NCBI GenBank assembly: GCA_046294345.1
Contig: JBKBJT010000003.1
Location: forward strand, 1-64,000
DNA length: 64,000 nucleotides
Origin: Ferrovibrio sp046294345
Lineage (GTDB): Bacteria; Pseudomonadota; Alphaproteobacteria; Ferrovibrionales; Ferrovibrionaceae
Direction of reading: 5' to 3'
The notes below the pieces were generated by a model that was not told the origin of the DNA, did not search any database, and saw only the letters and a list, made by a program, of their open reading frames with translations. The translations under genes were made by a program, and so were the position numbers. This document shows positions 43,122-51,788 of the stretch, piece by piece (position 1 is the first letter of the stretch; each line of letters starts with the position of its first letter).

Positions 43122-43799
43122 ATGGGCGACGGCGGTTTCCAGTTTCTCGACATTCTCCTGCTTGGCGCCATCGCCGGCTTCATCGCCCTGCGTCTGCGCG
43201 CTGTGCTGGGACAGCGGACCGGCCATGAACAGCGACGGCGCCGTCCGCCCTTCGCCGGGTCGGAGAGCGAAGCCGACAAGGCCGGCGCCGAGGATCGCGA
43301 TGGCGACAATGTGGTCAGCCTGCCGCGTCGCGACATTCCTGAACAGCCGGTCGACGAGAAGATCGCCCGCATCCGTGCCGTCGACCCGGCTTTCGATGGT
43401 GCCGAATTCCTGAGCGGTGCCAAAGCTGCCTACGAGATGATCGTCACGGCCTTCGCTGCCGGCGACAAGGAAAACCTCCGCCCGCTGCTGTCGCGCGAGG
43501 TGTTCAACGATTTCGCCGCCGCCATCGACGAGCGGGTCAAGCGCGGCGAAACGGTGGAGACCACCTTTGTCGGCCTGCGCGGCGCCGAGATCGTGGAGAC
43601 CCAGGTGAATAACCGCATTGCCGAGGTGACCATCCGCTTCGAGTCCGAGCTGATCAGCGTCACCAAGGATGCCCAGGGCCATGTCATTGCCGGCCATGCC
43701 AACAGCGTGGAACAGGTGACGGATATCTGGACCTTCGCCCGCGATACCCGCTCGCGCGATCCGAACTGGACGCTGATCGCCACCACCGCGCCGAATTGA
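43122..43799 (+). CDS. Tim44-like domain membrane protein
   Basis: A 225-residue protein with an N-terminal membrane helix (FLDILLLGAIAGFIALRLRAVLG, about 6-28) and a C-terminal Tim44/Tim44-like domain (AKAAYEMIVTAFAAGDKENLRPLLSREVF, then a beta-rich half). Alphaproteobacterial relatives (TimA) are membrane-bound; the mitochondrial homologue works in import. Exact role here unknown. The stop and the mltA start overlap in TGATG. Confidence 0.88.
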   Translation: MGDGGFQFLDILLLGAIAGFIALRLRAVLGQRTGHEQRRRRPPFAGSESEADKAGAEDRDGDNVVSLPRRDIPEQPVDEKIARIRAVDPAFDGAEFLSGAKAAYEMIVTAFAAGDKENLRPLLSREVFNDFAAAIDERVKRGETVETTFVGLRGAEIVETQVNNRIAEVTIRFESELISVTKDAQGHVIAGHANSVEQVTDIWTFARDTRSRDPNWTLIATTAPN

Positions 43800-44992
43800 T
43801 GCGCATTCTCGCCGCCGTGCTGCTGGCCGCACTGGCGGCCTGCGCGCCGAAACCGCCGCCGGCCCCGCCACTTGCCTTTCGCGCGGCCACATTCGCCGAT
43901 CTGCCCGGCTATGCCGCCGACCGCATTGCCGAGGCCCTGCCGGCGCTGAACCGAAGCTGCGTCCGCATGGTGGCGCGCGGCGCCGCCGCGCTGGACGGCC
44001 TCGAGCGTTACGGCACCGGGCAGGACTGGCAGCCCTTCTGCACCGCCCTGAATGCGCTGAAGCCCGGTGACGATGCCGGGCTGCGCCGTTTGGTCGAACG
44101 CGAATTGCAGCCGATGGCGGTGATCGGCGATGGCAAGGCGGAAGGCCTGTTCACCGGTTATTACGAACCGCTGGTGCGCGGCAGCCGCCAGCGCGGCGGC
44201 GCCTATACCGTGCCGCTCTACCGCCAGCCTGCCGATCTCGTGCAGGTGGATCTGGGCGAATTCCGCGACAGCCTGAAGGGCCAGCGCATCGCCGGCCGGG
44301 TCCGTGACGGCCGGCTGAAGCCCTATGAGGATCGCGCCGCCATCGAAACCGGTGCGCTGGCGGGAAAGAATCTCGAGCTGGTCTGGCTCGACGATACCGC
44401 CGATGCCTTTTTCCTGCAGGTGCAGGGCTCGGGCCTCGTGCAGATGCCGGACGGCAAGCAGATGCGGGTCGGTTTCGCCGCGCAGAACGGCCACGGCTAT
44501 GTGGCGGTGGGCAAGGTGATGATCGAGCGCGGCCTGCTCAGCCGCGAGGAAGTCTCGATGCAGAGCATCCGCGCCTGGCTGCGCGCCAACCCCTCTGCCG
44601 CCGCAGAACTGCTACGGCAGAATCCGTCCTATGTGTTCTTCCGCGAACTGCCGGCGCCGAAGGACGACAGCGACGGCCCGCCCGGTGCCCAGGGCGTGGC
44701 CCTGCTGCCTGGCCGCAGCCTGGCGGTCGACCGTGGCCTGCATGCCATGGGCTTGCCGTTATGGTTGGCGGCGACCCGGCCTTCCGCCCAGCCGCCGCAT
44801 GACGATCTGCCGCTGCAGCGCCTGATGGTGGCGCAGGATACCGGCGGCGCCATCCGCGGGGCGGTGCGCGGCGATGTGTTCTGGGGCCATGGTCCGGAAG
44901 CCGAAAGCATCGCCGGCCGCATGAAGCATCCCGGCAAGATCTGGCTGCTACTGCCCAGAAGCGTGGCGGCGCGGCTGGCGGCGCAGAGCTAG
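43799..44992 (+). CDS. mltA: Membrane-bound lytic murein transglycosylase A
   Basis: Cleaves glycan strands of peptidoglycan. The 397-residue lipoprotein has a lipobox (LAAC, Cys15), the MltA domain (LFTGYYEPLVRGSRQRGG, FFLQVQGSGLV, AAQNGHGYVAVGKVM) and a C-terminal 3D domain (DTGGAIRGAVRGDVFWGHG). The TTG at 43796 could also start it. Its start overlaps the Tim44-like gene stop, an order common in alphaproteobacteria. Confidence 0.95.
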   Translation: MRILAAVLLAALAACAPKPPPAPPLAFRAATFADLPGYAADRIAEALPALNRSCVRMVARGAAALDGLERYGTGQDWQPFCTALNALKPGDDAGLRRLVERELQPMAVIGDGKAEGLFTGYYEPLVRGSRQRGGAYTVPLYRQPADLVQVDLGEFRDSLKGQRIAGRVRDGRLKPYEDRAAIETGALAGKNLELVWLDDTADAFFLQVQGSGLVQMPDGKQMRVGFAAQNGHGYVAVGKVMIERGLLSREEVSMQSIRAWLRANPSAAAELLRQNPSYVFFRELPAPKDDSDGPPGAQGVALLPGRSLAVDRGLHAMGLPLWLAATRPSAQPPHDDLPLQRLMVAQDTGGAIRGAVRGDVFWGHGPEAESIAGRMKHPGKIWLLLPRSVAARLAAQS

Positions 44993-45009
44993 CCAGCAGA
45001 AGAGTCAGG

Positions 45010-45534
45010 TCAACCCCATTTGCGGCCCATGATGCTGAACACGCCGGCGCCGATGATCATGTCTATGGTACTGCCGTCGCCGGCGAGCGGCATCTGTATG
45101 CTCTCGAACTCGATCCATTCCTTGCCGAACCACCAGACTAACTTGCCCGCATAACCCACCGGGCCGCGCCGCTGCCGCACCTGGTCGAAGGCGTGGCGGA
45201 ACAGCGTGGCCTTGCTGCCCATCATCTGCTCGATGGTCTGTCCCGTGTAGCTGCCGTTATAGATCACGCTTTGCGCGGTACCGAGCAAACGCACGCGATA
45301 GGCCGGGCCGGTGTCGTCGTCGCTTTCCACATCGATCAGGAACAGATGCGGCAATAGCTGCGGCAGATCGGCCGGATTGATCGCGGCACGACCCGGCAGC
45401 CGGCCATCGGGACCGCATTTCGACCGCCAATAGGCCAACAGATCACGCAGCACCAGATCCTGCGGCGCCGGCATTTCCCGGATCCTGGGGCCGTCCGGCA
45501 TCGTTTCGTTCATATCCATTTCCGATGGTTTCAT
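45010..45534 (-). CDS. PAS_5-type single-domain protein (tandem copy A)
   Basis: A 174-residue protein that is one PAS-like domain with motif YWRSKCGPDGRLPGRA, LPQLLPHLFLIDVES, YRVRLLGTAQSV and a final IQMPLAGDGSTIDMIIG. Close paralog of the next gene (45660), from which it is separated by 125 bp. Both read leftward and are probably a duplication. The last residues (MGRKWG) are missing an output domain, so this is likely a stand-alone sensor. Confidence 0.82.
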   Translation of the reverse strand: MKPSEMDMNETMPDGPRIREMPAPQDLVLRDLLAYWRSKCGPDGRLPGRAAINPADLPQLLPHLFLIDVESDDDTGPAYRVRLLGTAQSVIYNGSYTGQTIEQMMGSKATLFRHAFDQVRQRRGPVGYAGKLVWWFGKEWIEFESIQMPLAGDGSTIDMIIGAGVFSIMGRKWG

Positions 45535-45659
45535 TCTTCAGCGCATCGTCAGGTAGCACTTCACTCTAGCGGCATACCATTGTCATAAGGAACAGCGCCG
45601 AAAGACGGAGGGGCGTGCGATTTACGCCAAAAGGCCAATCAAATTTGAAATGGTTCCAA

Positions 45660-46220
45660 TCAGGTCGGCGCTTCACCGAAAGTCTCGCCGAAATTCTCAA
45701 AAGCGCCGGCACCGAAGATGCAGTCGATGGTGGTGCCATCCGTCGCCAGCGGCGCGTGCAGGCCTTCGAAGCGCACCCATTCGCGGTTCTGCCACCATGT
45801 GACCTGACCGCGATTGATCAGATAGCCGCGTCTTTTCACCACAGCGGAATACAGCCGGTTGAATTCGGCCGCCGAATGGGGCGGGAAGATATCGTCGATA
45901 ATCCGTCCGACCAGACCGGGCCCGTAAACGGCGACATGGGCCTCGCCCAGCAGGCGCACCCGGAATTTGCCATCGGGCAGCACATCGATGAGATAGACGT
46001 TGGGCAGCATGCCACGCAGATCGAGGGGATCGATATCGGCCCGGCTTGGCAGTCGGCCGTCGGGGCCGCATTTCGACTGCCAGTAGGCCAGCAGGCGGCG
46101 CAGGATCGGCGCACTGGGCAGTGCATCGCCGGCACCGCCGGCTTCGCGGAATTTCAGGGCGGCGGCAGGGTCCGACGGCGGCTGATTCTCCCCCATGGCC
46201 AGAATCTGGGACCGAACCAT
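45660..46220 (-). CDS. PAS_5-type single-domain protein (tandem copy B)
   Basis: A 186-residue paralog of the gene at 45010: YWQSKCGPDGRLPSRADI, LRGMLPNVYLIDVLP, FRVRLLGEAHVA, and LHAPLATDGTTIDCIFGAG. It has a longer N-terminus (about 35 residues). A second start, MGENQP at 46196, is in frame; neither has a clear ribosome site. It is divergent to the GNAT gene at 46308. Function unknown beyond the PAS fold. Confidence 0.82.
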   Translation of the reverse strand: MVRSQILAMGENQPPSDPAAALKFREAGGAGDALPSAPILRRLLAYWQSKCGPDGRLPSRADIDPLDLRGMLPNVYLIDVLPDGKFRVRLLGEAHVAVYGPGLVGRIIDDIFPPHSAAEFNRLYSAVVKRRGYLINRGQVTWWQNREWVRFEGLHAPLATDGTTIDCIFGAGAFENFGETFGEAPT

Positions 46221-46307
46221 TCAGTCGGCAAGTGTATTTCGGCCAGCGCTTTGCCACGCCGGCCCCCCATGCCATAGTCCCGGAAAAGCCTTTGACCGTG
46301 ACAGGCC

Positions 46308-46871
46308 ATGACCCAGCCCAGCAACGCACCCTCCGTGATCGTCCGCCCCTCTGGAGAGGCGGACATTCCCGCCATTGCCGCCATATACGGCCATCACGTG
46401 CTACACGGGTTCGGCAGTTTCGAGGAGGTGCCGCCCGACCAGGCCGAGATGGCGCGACGGCGTGGCGACATCCTCGCCAAGGGCTTTCCCTACTTGGTGG
46501 CCGAGCTTGACGGCCAGACGGTGGGCTATGCCTATGCCAGTCATTACCGCCCGCGCATCGGCTATCGTTTTTCGGTGGAGGATTCGATCTATGTGGCGCC
46601 CGATGCGCCGCGCAAGGGCATCGGCCGCGCGCTGCTCTCCAGCCTGATCGCACGCTGCACTGGACTGGGCTACCGACAGATGGTGGCGGTGATCGGCGAT
46701 ACGCAGAATCTGGGCTCCATCGGCCTGCATGCGACGCTGGGTTTCCGCGTGGTCGGCACCCTGCCGTCCATCGGCTTCAAGCATGGCCGCTGGGTCGACA
46801 GCGTGTTCATGCAGCGTGCGCTCGGCCCGGGCGACAGCATCCTGCCGAACCAGCAGACCAAACCAGACTAG
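46308..46871 (+). CDS. GNAT N-acetyltransferase, phosphinothricin-acetyltransferase-like
   Basis: A 187-residue acyltransferase. VRPSGEADIPAIAAIYGHHVLHGFGSFEE and the acetyl-CoA loop APRKGIGRALLSSLIARC are the signatures of the PAT/YncA group. YncA-type enzymes act on methionine derivatives and related compounds. The substrate here is not predictable. It converges with the small DUF1127 gene, leaving 3 nt between stops. Confidence 0.88.
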   Translation: MTQPSNAPSVIVRPSGEADIPAIAAIYGHHVLHGFGSFEEVPPDQAEMARRRGDILAKGFPYLVAELDGQTVGYAYASHYRPRIGYRFSVEDSIYVAPDAPRKGIGRALLSSLIARCTGLGYRQMVAVIGDTQNLGSIGLHATLGFRVVGTLPSIGFKHGRWVDSVFMQRALGPGDSILPNQQTKPD

Positions 46872-46874
46872 GCT

Positions 46875-47105
46875 TCAATCCGGATGACGCGCCGGATGAT
46901 TGGGCCGGCCCTGCTGCTGGTCGGTGCGGCTCAGGCCCACATCGGCCAACTGGCAATCGTTCAGTTCCCGCAGGTCCTGCAGGCTGCGGCGTCCGGCCGC
47001 CCAGGTTTTGTAATTGCCCCAGATATCGGTGAGAAAACGACAAAGATACTCTGTTCCGCCCTGCGCGATCCGCAGCGGCAGGCCAAGGTGGTAAACCACG
47101 GTCAA
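46875..47105 (-). CDS. DUF1127 family small protein
   Basis: A 76-residue protein whose centre (WAAGRRSLQDLRELNDCQLADVGLSRTD) is the DUF1127 motif. It starts near 47105 and reads away from the LysR gene at 47202. Divergent LysR-DUF1127 pairs occur in other alphaproteobacteria. The role is unknown; small basic proteins of this family are suspected regulators. Confidence 0.75.
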   Translation of the reverse strand: MTVVYHLGLPLRIAQGGTEYLCRFLTDIWGNYKTWAAGRRSLQDLRELNDCQLADVGLSRTDQQQGRPNHPARHPD

Positions 47106-47173
47106 CCTCGCTTTTCAGACTGTATCTGGCCCCGATCATAGAAAACCCGGCTTGCCCGACCAGACTCATTATG

Positions 47174-47189
47174 CTCACCTATCTGTGAG
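47174..47189. promoter_or_regulatory. Inverted repeat before the LysR gene
   Basis: CTCAC (47174-47178) and GTGAG (47185-47189) with a 6-nt spacer, in the 96-bp LysR/DUF1127 gap and partly overlapping the LysR ribosome site. It could be an autoregulatory site; it lacks the T-N11-A spacing typical of LysR boxes. Confidence 0.35.
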
Positions 47190-47201
47190 GAAAACTCACT
47201 G

Positions 47202-48104
47202 ATGCGCCCGCTGCCCCCACTTAACGCCCTGCGCGCCTTCGAAGCTGCTGCCCGGCTTGGCAGCCACAGCCGTGCCGCCGAGGAACTGGGCGTCACCCAC
47301 GGCGCGGTCAGTCGGCATATCCAGACGCTGGAAGAGTTTCTCGGCACGCCACTGTTCCGCAGCCACGGCCGCGGGCGCATCCCCACCGAGCGGGCGGCGG
47401 TCTATCTGGCTGAAGTCAGTGCCGCGCTCGACCGTCTGGGCAGTGCCACCGAACGCATGCGCGAGCCAGCAACTCTACGGACGCTGCGGGTCAATATCGT
47501 CGCCACCTTCGCCATGCGCTGGCTGATTCCGCGTCTATCGGCTTTCCAGATTGCGCATCCGCGCGTGGAGGTGCGGCTGGTCACTTCGACCGAGGCCGTG
47601 GAGCATCTGCAGGAGGAATTCGACGTTGTCGTCCGTCGTCACGCCATGCATCGCGCCGGCTACGCATCACGGCTATTTCTCGCCGACCCCAATCTTCCGG
47701 TGGCTGCCCCGGCGCTTCTGGCCAAATACCCAGTTCTGGCGCCAGGCGATCTGCTGCACGTGCCGCTGCTGCACAGCGATTCCAAGCCAAATGCCTGGCT
47801 CGAATGGTTCCGTGCCGCCGGCTTTACCTCGCGCGACCTGCCGACAGGCGGCCAGCGTTTCGAGAATTACTTCTTCACCCTCGAGGCCGCCCTGCGCGGT
47901 CTCGGTTTTGCCGTCGGTTCCCTGCCGCTGGTGGCCGACGATCTGGCCAGCGGCCGCCTCGTGGCTCCGCTGAATGGGCCCGTCTTCATGTCTGAGGGTT
48001 ATCACGTGCTCTATCCCGCGAACCGCAGCAACGGCACGGTCATGCAGTTCGTCGACTGGCTGATCGCACAGGGTGCCACGCCGGATGCAGGATTGAACCC
48101 TTGA
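47202..48104 (+). CDS. LysR family transcriptional regulator (GcvA-like)
   Basis: A 300-residue regulator. The N-terminal helix-turn-helix (LNALRAFEAAARLGSHSRAAEELGVTHGAVSRHIQTLEEFLG) and a C-terminal substrate-binding domain are complete. The HTH wording is of the GcvA/AmpR subgroup. It is the first of a rightward series ending in the lut genes and may act on the divergent DUF1127 gene; its targets are unknown. The downstream GntR gene is separated by an AT-rich 39-bp gap. Confidence 0.9.
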   Translation: MRPLPPLNALRAFEAAARLGSHSRAAEELGVTHGAVSRHIQTLEEFLGTPLFRSHGRGRIPTERAAVYLAEVSAALDRLGSATERMREPATLRTLRVNIVATFAMRWLIPRLSAFQIAHPRVEVRLVTSTEAVEHLQEEFDVVVRRHAMHRAGYASRLFLADPNLPVAAPALLAKYPVLAPGDLLHVPLLHSDSKPNAWLEWFRAAGFTSRDLPTGGQRFENYFFTLEAALRGLGFAVGSLPLVADDLASGRLVAPLNGPVFMSEGYHVLYPANRSNGTVMQFVDWLIAQGATPDAGLNP

Positions 48105-48143
48105 TCTAAATAATAATATTGATAACTTGTCAGGCAGGTGACC

Positions 48144-48851
48144 ATGACTGCCCTGCCCGAAATCCGCCTGCCCGCTGCCCCCGGCTCCCGCGTCGATGCC
48201 GTGGTTGAGGCCGTTTTGCAGCCGATCCTGTCGGGCGACTGGCCGCCGCGCCACCGCCTGCCCTCCGAACATGCCTTGGCGGCCCAGCATGGCGTGAGCC
48301 GTGCCGTGATCCGCGAGGCCATTGCACGCCTGAAATCCGATGGTTATGTCGAAACGCGGCAGGGCAAGGGCGCCTTCGTGGCCGCCGCGCCGGGCGGCAA
48401 CAGCTTCAAGCTGGCCGAGGAACCGGAGGCCGACCTGCTGGAACTGCGCGCGCTGATCGAGGCCGATTGCGCGGCCCTGGCCGCCGAACGCCACACACTG
48501 GCCGATCTGCAGGCATTGCGCGCCACCCAGACGGCCATGCGCCACGCCATCGACCAGGGCGGACTGGGCCTGAACGAGGATATCCGCTTCCACGACCTGC
48601 TCGCGGCGGCAGCGCATAACCCGGCCCTTCGCCGCTTCGCCGCCTTTGTCGGCCGCCATGCCCGCGAGGCCATGCAGCTCGCGCGCCTGAGCCGCCTGCG
48701 TTACGAAAACCGCCTGGCCGAGATCGATGCCGAGCACGATGCCATCGTGGCCGCCATCGCCGCCCGCGATCCGGCCGCCGCCCGTGCCGCCGTACTACGC
48801 CATATTTCCAACGGCCTCAAACGTCTTGGCCTACCGCCCCGCCTCACCTGA
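48144..48851 (+). CDS. GntR/FadR family regulator, LldR-like
   Basis: A 235-residue regulator with an N-terminal GntR winged helix (RHRLPSEHALAAQHGVSRAVIREAIARLKSDGYVETRQGKGAFV) and a C-terminal FCD domain (ELRALIEADCAALAAERHT, HDAIVAAIAARDPAAARAAV). Relatives control lactate-utilisation operons with lactate as inducer. Directly upstream of lutABC by 24 bp, which supports this. A small GTCA-N6-TGAC dyad sits at 48129-48142 just before the start. ATG at 48144 is chosen over GTG at 48138. Confidence 0.88.
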   Translation: MTALPEIRLPAAPGSRVDAVVEAVLQPILSGDWPPRHRLPSEHALAAQHGVSRAVIREAIARLKSDGYVETRQGKGAFVAAAPGGNSFKLAEEPEADLLELRALIEADCAALAAERHTLADLQALRATQTAMRHAIDQGGLGLNEDIRFHDLLAAAAHNPALRRFAAFVGRHAREAMQLARLSRLRYENRLAEIDAEHDAIVAAIAARDPAAARAAVLRHISNGLKRLGLPPRLT

Positions 48852-48875
48852 CGATTTCACCGGAGACCAGCCCCG

Positions 48876-49637
48876 ATGTCTTCCCGTCCCCGCGTTGCCT
48901 TGTTTGTCACCTGCCTGGTCGACCTGTTCCGGCCCAGCGTCGGCTTCGCCACCATCAAGCTGCTGGAGGATGCCGGCTGCGTTGTAGAGGTGCCCGAGGC
49001 CCAGGTCTGCTGCGGCCAGCCGGCCTATAATTCGGGCGACCGCAAGGACACCGCCGCCATCGCCAAACAGGTGATCGCGGCTTTTGAAGGCTATGATTAC
49101 GTGGTGGCGCCGTCGGGTTCCTGCGGCGGCATGATCAAGGATCACTATCCGGCGCTGTTCGCCGCCGAACCCGAGTGGCAGAGCCGCGCCCAGGCCCTGT
49201 CGGCGAAAACCTTTGAACTCACGTCTTTCCTAGTCGATGTGCTGAAGCAGGCCGGCGTGGCGGCGAAGCTGGACGCGAAGATCACCTATCACGATTCCTG
49301 TTCGGGCCTGCGCGAACTGGGCGTGAAGCAGCAGCCAAGGCGGTTGCTGCAGAGCGTGGAAGGGCTGGAGCTGGTGGAAATGCAGACGCCGGAAACCTGC
49401 TGCGGCTTCGGCGGCACCTTCTGCGTCAAATATGGCGAAATCTCCACCGATATCGTCGGCCGCAAGACCGCCGATATCAATGCCACCGGCGCCGACCTGC
49501 TGCTGGCCGGCGACATGGGCTGCCTGCTGAACATGGCCGGCAAGCTGCAGCGCGAAGGCAGCAGGGTGCAGGTACGCCACGTGGCCGAGGTTCTGGCTGG
49601 CATGACCGATACGCCGGCTATTGGTGAGAGCAAGTGA
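48876..49637 (+). CDS. lutA: Lactate utilisation protein LutA
   Basis: Fe-S (CCG-domain) subunit of the LutABC lactate oxidation complex. The 253-residue protein has two cysteine-rich domains, VCCGQPAYNSGD and TCCGFGGTFCVKYGEIS. Starts 24 nt after the GntR gene, with lutB 10 nt later. The three gene products oxidise L-lactate to pyruvate with electrons passing to the chain. Confidence 0.94.
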   Translation: MSSRPRVALFVTCLVDLFRPSVGFATIKLLEDAGCVVEVPEAQVCCGQPAYNSGDRKDTAAIAKQVIAAFEGYDYVVAPSGSCGGMIKDHYPALFAAEPEWQSRAQALSAKTFELTSFLVDVLKQAGVAAKLDAKITYHDSCSGLRELGVKQQPRRLLQSVEGLELVEMQTPETCCGFGGTFCVKYGEISTDIVGRKTADINATGADLLLAGDMGCLLNMAGKLQREGSRVQVRHVAEVLAGMTDTPAIGESK

Positions 49638-49647
49638 GGGCGATGCC

Positions 49648-51090
49648 ATGACCATGCCGATCACCGCCCAGGATTTCGAGGCCAATGCATCCAAGGCTTT
49701 GCGCGATCCCAACCTGCGCAAGGCGATGGATATCATCGGCGGGCCGATGGCCAGCCGTCGCGTCGAAACCGCGCGCGAATTGCCGGAATTCGAGGCTTTG
49801 CGCGACGAGGGCGTGAAGATTAAGAACCACGTGCTGCAGCATATCGACCTGTATCTGGAGAAATTCGAACAGCAAGTGATGGCGCGCGGCGGTCGGGTAC
49901 ATTGGTGCCGCACGCCGCGCGAGGCGCGCGAAACGATCCTGAGCCTGTGCCAGTCGCGCAATGCGAAAACCGTCACCAAGGGCAAGTCGATGGTGAGCGA
50001 GGAAATCGGCCTGAACGATTTCCTGCTTGAACATGGTATCCAGCCGGTGGAAACCGACCTGGGCGAATACATCATCCAGCTGGCCCATGAACCGCCCAGC
50101 CACATCATCGGTCCGGCCCTGCACAAGACGCGCGAACAGGTCGCCGAATTGTTCGAGGAGCATCACCCCGACTACGAACTGCACGGCAAAAAGGCCGGCG
50201 CGCGGTCCACCGAACCCCAGGTGCTGGTCACCGAGGCGCGCGTGGTTCTGCGTGACCGTTATTTCCAGGCCGATGTCGGCATCACCGGTGCCAATTTCCT
50301 GATCGCCGAAACCGGCGCCACGGTGATCGTCACCAACGAAGGCAACGGCGACCTGACGCAGTCGCTGCCCAAGATGCATATCGTGGTCTCCAGCATCGAG
50401 AAGGTGATCCCCAACCTGGAAGACCTCTCCACCATCCTGCGTGTGCTGGCCCGCTCGGCGACGGGGCAGGAGATGAGCTGCTACACGACGCTGTCCTGCG
50501 GCCCGAAACGGCCCGAGGATGTGGACGGGCCCGAGGAATTCCATGTCGTGCTGGTCGATAACGGCCGCAGCGAGATGCTCGGCACCGAACTGCAGCCACT
50601 CTTGCGCTGCATCCGCTGCGGCGCCTGCATGAACAACTGCCCGGTCTATCGTTCGGTCGGCGGCCATGCCTATGGCTGGGTCTATCCCGGCCCGATCGGC
50701 GCCGCGCTCGATCCGCACATGATCGGCCTGGAAGCCGGGCGGCACCTGCCCAATGCCTCCACCTTCTGCGGCAAATGCGAGGAAGTCTGCCCGATGCGCA
50801 TCCCGCTGCCCGACATCATGCGCTGGTGGCGCGAGCAGGCGCATGAAAAGCAGATCACCCCGCCGCTGCAGCGCTGGGGCATCGAGGCCTGGGCTTTTGC
50901 GGCGAAGACGCCATGGCTGTATCGCCTCGGCACCCGCATCGCCATCGCCGCGCTGCATATGTTCGGCAAGGGCAAGGGCCGGTTCAGGTCCGTGCCGCTG
51001 GCCTCGGGCTGGACCGATGGCCGCGACCTGCCGGCGCCGCAGGCCGGCGAAACCTTCATGGCCCAGTACAGGAAGCGGAAAGCATCATGA
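49648..51090 (+). CDS. lutB: Lactate utilisation iron-sulfur protein LutB
   Basis: The 480-residue subunit has an N-terminal LUD domain (QVLVTEARVVLRDRYFQADVG, ATVIVTNEGNGDLTQSL) and two [4Fe-4S] ferredoxin motifs, CIRCGACMNNCPVYRS and FCGKCEEVCPMRI. The start MTMPIT at 49648 has a GAGGG upstream. Overlaps lutC in an ATGA. Part of the LldEFG-type complex. Confidence 0.94.
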   Translation: MTMPITAQDFEANASKALRDPNLRKAMDIIGGPMASRRVETARELPEFEALRDEGVKIKNHVLQHIDLYLEKFEQQVMARGGRVHWCRTPREARETILSLCQSRNAKTVTKGKSMVSEEIGLNDFLLEHGIQPVETDLGEYIIQLAHEPPSHIIGPALHKTREQVAELFEEHHPDYELHGKKAGARSTEPQVLVTEARVVLRDRYFQADVGITGANFLIAETGATVIVTNEGNGDLTQSLPKMHIVVSSIEKVIPNLEDLSTILRVLARSATGQEMSCYTTLSCGPKRPEDVDGPEEFHVVLVDNGRSEMLGTELQPLLRCIRCGACMNNCPVYRSVGGHAYGWVYPGPIGAALDPHMIGLEAGRHLPNASTFCGKCEEVCPMRIPLPDIMRWWREQAHEKQITPPLQRWGIEAWAFAAKTPWLYRLGTRIAIAALHMFGKGKGRFRSVPLASGWTDGRDLPAPQAGETFMAQYRKRKAS

Positions 51091-51788
51091 GCAGCAGCCG
51101 CGAGCGCATCTTCGCCACCCTTCGCGCCGGCCTGAAGGATACCGTCAACGATCCGGCCCGGCCGCGCGCCGTGGCAGACCGCATTGCCAGCCATCCGTGC
51201 AACCTGCTGCCGCAGCGGGCGCAGAAGCCCCATGCCGAGCAAGTGGCCTTGTTCACCGCCAAGGTGGAGGCCTTGACCGTCACGGTCGACCGCATCGCCT
51301 CTGCGGCCGAGGCGCCGGAAAAGATCAGCGACTATCTGGCACGCCACAACCTGCCTTCGCGGCTGCGCGTCTCGCCCGATCCGCTGTTGCAAACCCTGCC
51401 CTGGGACCAGCGGCCGATGCTGCAGGTGGAGTATGGCGGCGGCCGCAGCCAGGACCTGGTCAGCGTGACGCCGGCCTTCGCCGCCATTGCCGAAACCGGC
51501 ACGCTGCTGCTGCATTCTTCATCCACAACGCCCACCACCCTGCATTTTGTGCCCGACCATCACATCGTGGTGCTGAAAAGCAGCCAGGTGACCGGCACAA
51601 TGGAAGAGGCCTTCCAGCGCCTGCGCGACAAACTCGGAAGCGTGGAGAACTGGCCGCGCACGGTGAACTTTGTCACCGGCCCGTCGCGCACCGCCGACAT
51701 CGAGGGCGTGCCTGTGCTCGGCGCCCATGGACCGCGGCGGCTGCATATCGTACTCATCGACGATGGCGCCGAAACGCAGCAAGGCTAA
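51087..51788 (+). CDS. lutC: Lactate utilisation protein LutC
   Basis: A 233-residue LUD-domain subunit: MSSSRERIFATLRAGL, the central TPAFAAIAETGTLLLHSSSTTPTTLHFVPDHHIVV and the C-terminal TGPSRTADIEGVPVLGAHGP. Completes the LutABC set. Its 3' end overlaps the Smr gene by 26 bp, an unusually long same-strand overlap. Confidence 0.93.
   Translation: MSSSRERIFATLRAGLKDTVNDPARPRAVADRIASHPCNLLPQRAQKPHAEQVALFTAKVEALTVTVDRIASAAEAPEKISDYLARHNLPSRLRVSPDPLLQTLPWDQRPMLQVEYGGGRSQDLVSVTPAFAAIAETGTLLLHSSSTTPTTLHFVPDHHIVVLKSSQVTGTMEEAFQRLRDKLGSVENWPRTVNFVTGPSRTADIEGVPVLGAHGPRRLHIVLIDDGAETQQG

Noticed and set aside
48129..48142. GTCA-N6-TGAC before the GntR gene as its operator
   Set aside because: Spacing does not match the usual FadR-family TNGTNNNACNA pattern; mentioned only in the gene entry.
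49618..50958. A 446-codon minus-strand frame opposite lutB
   Set aside because: lutB has both ferredoxin motifs in its frame; the opposite frame has none.
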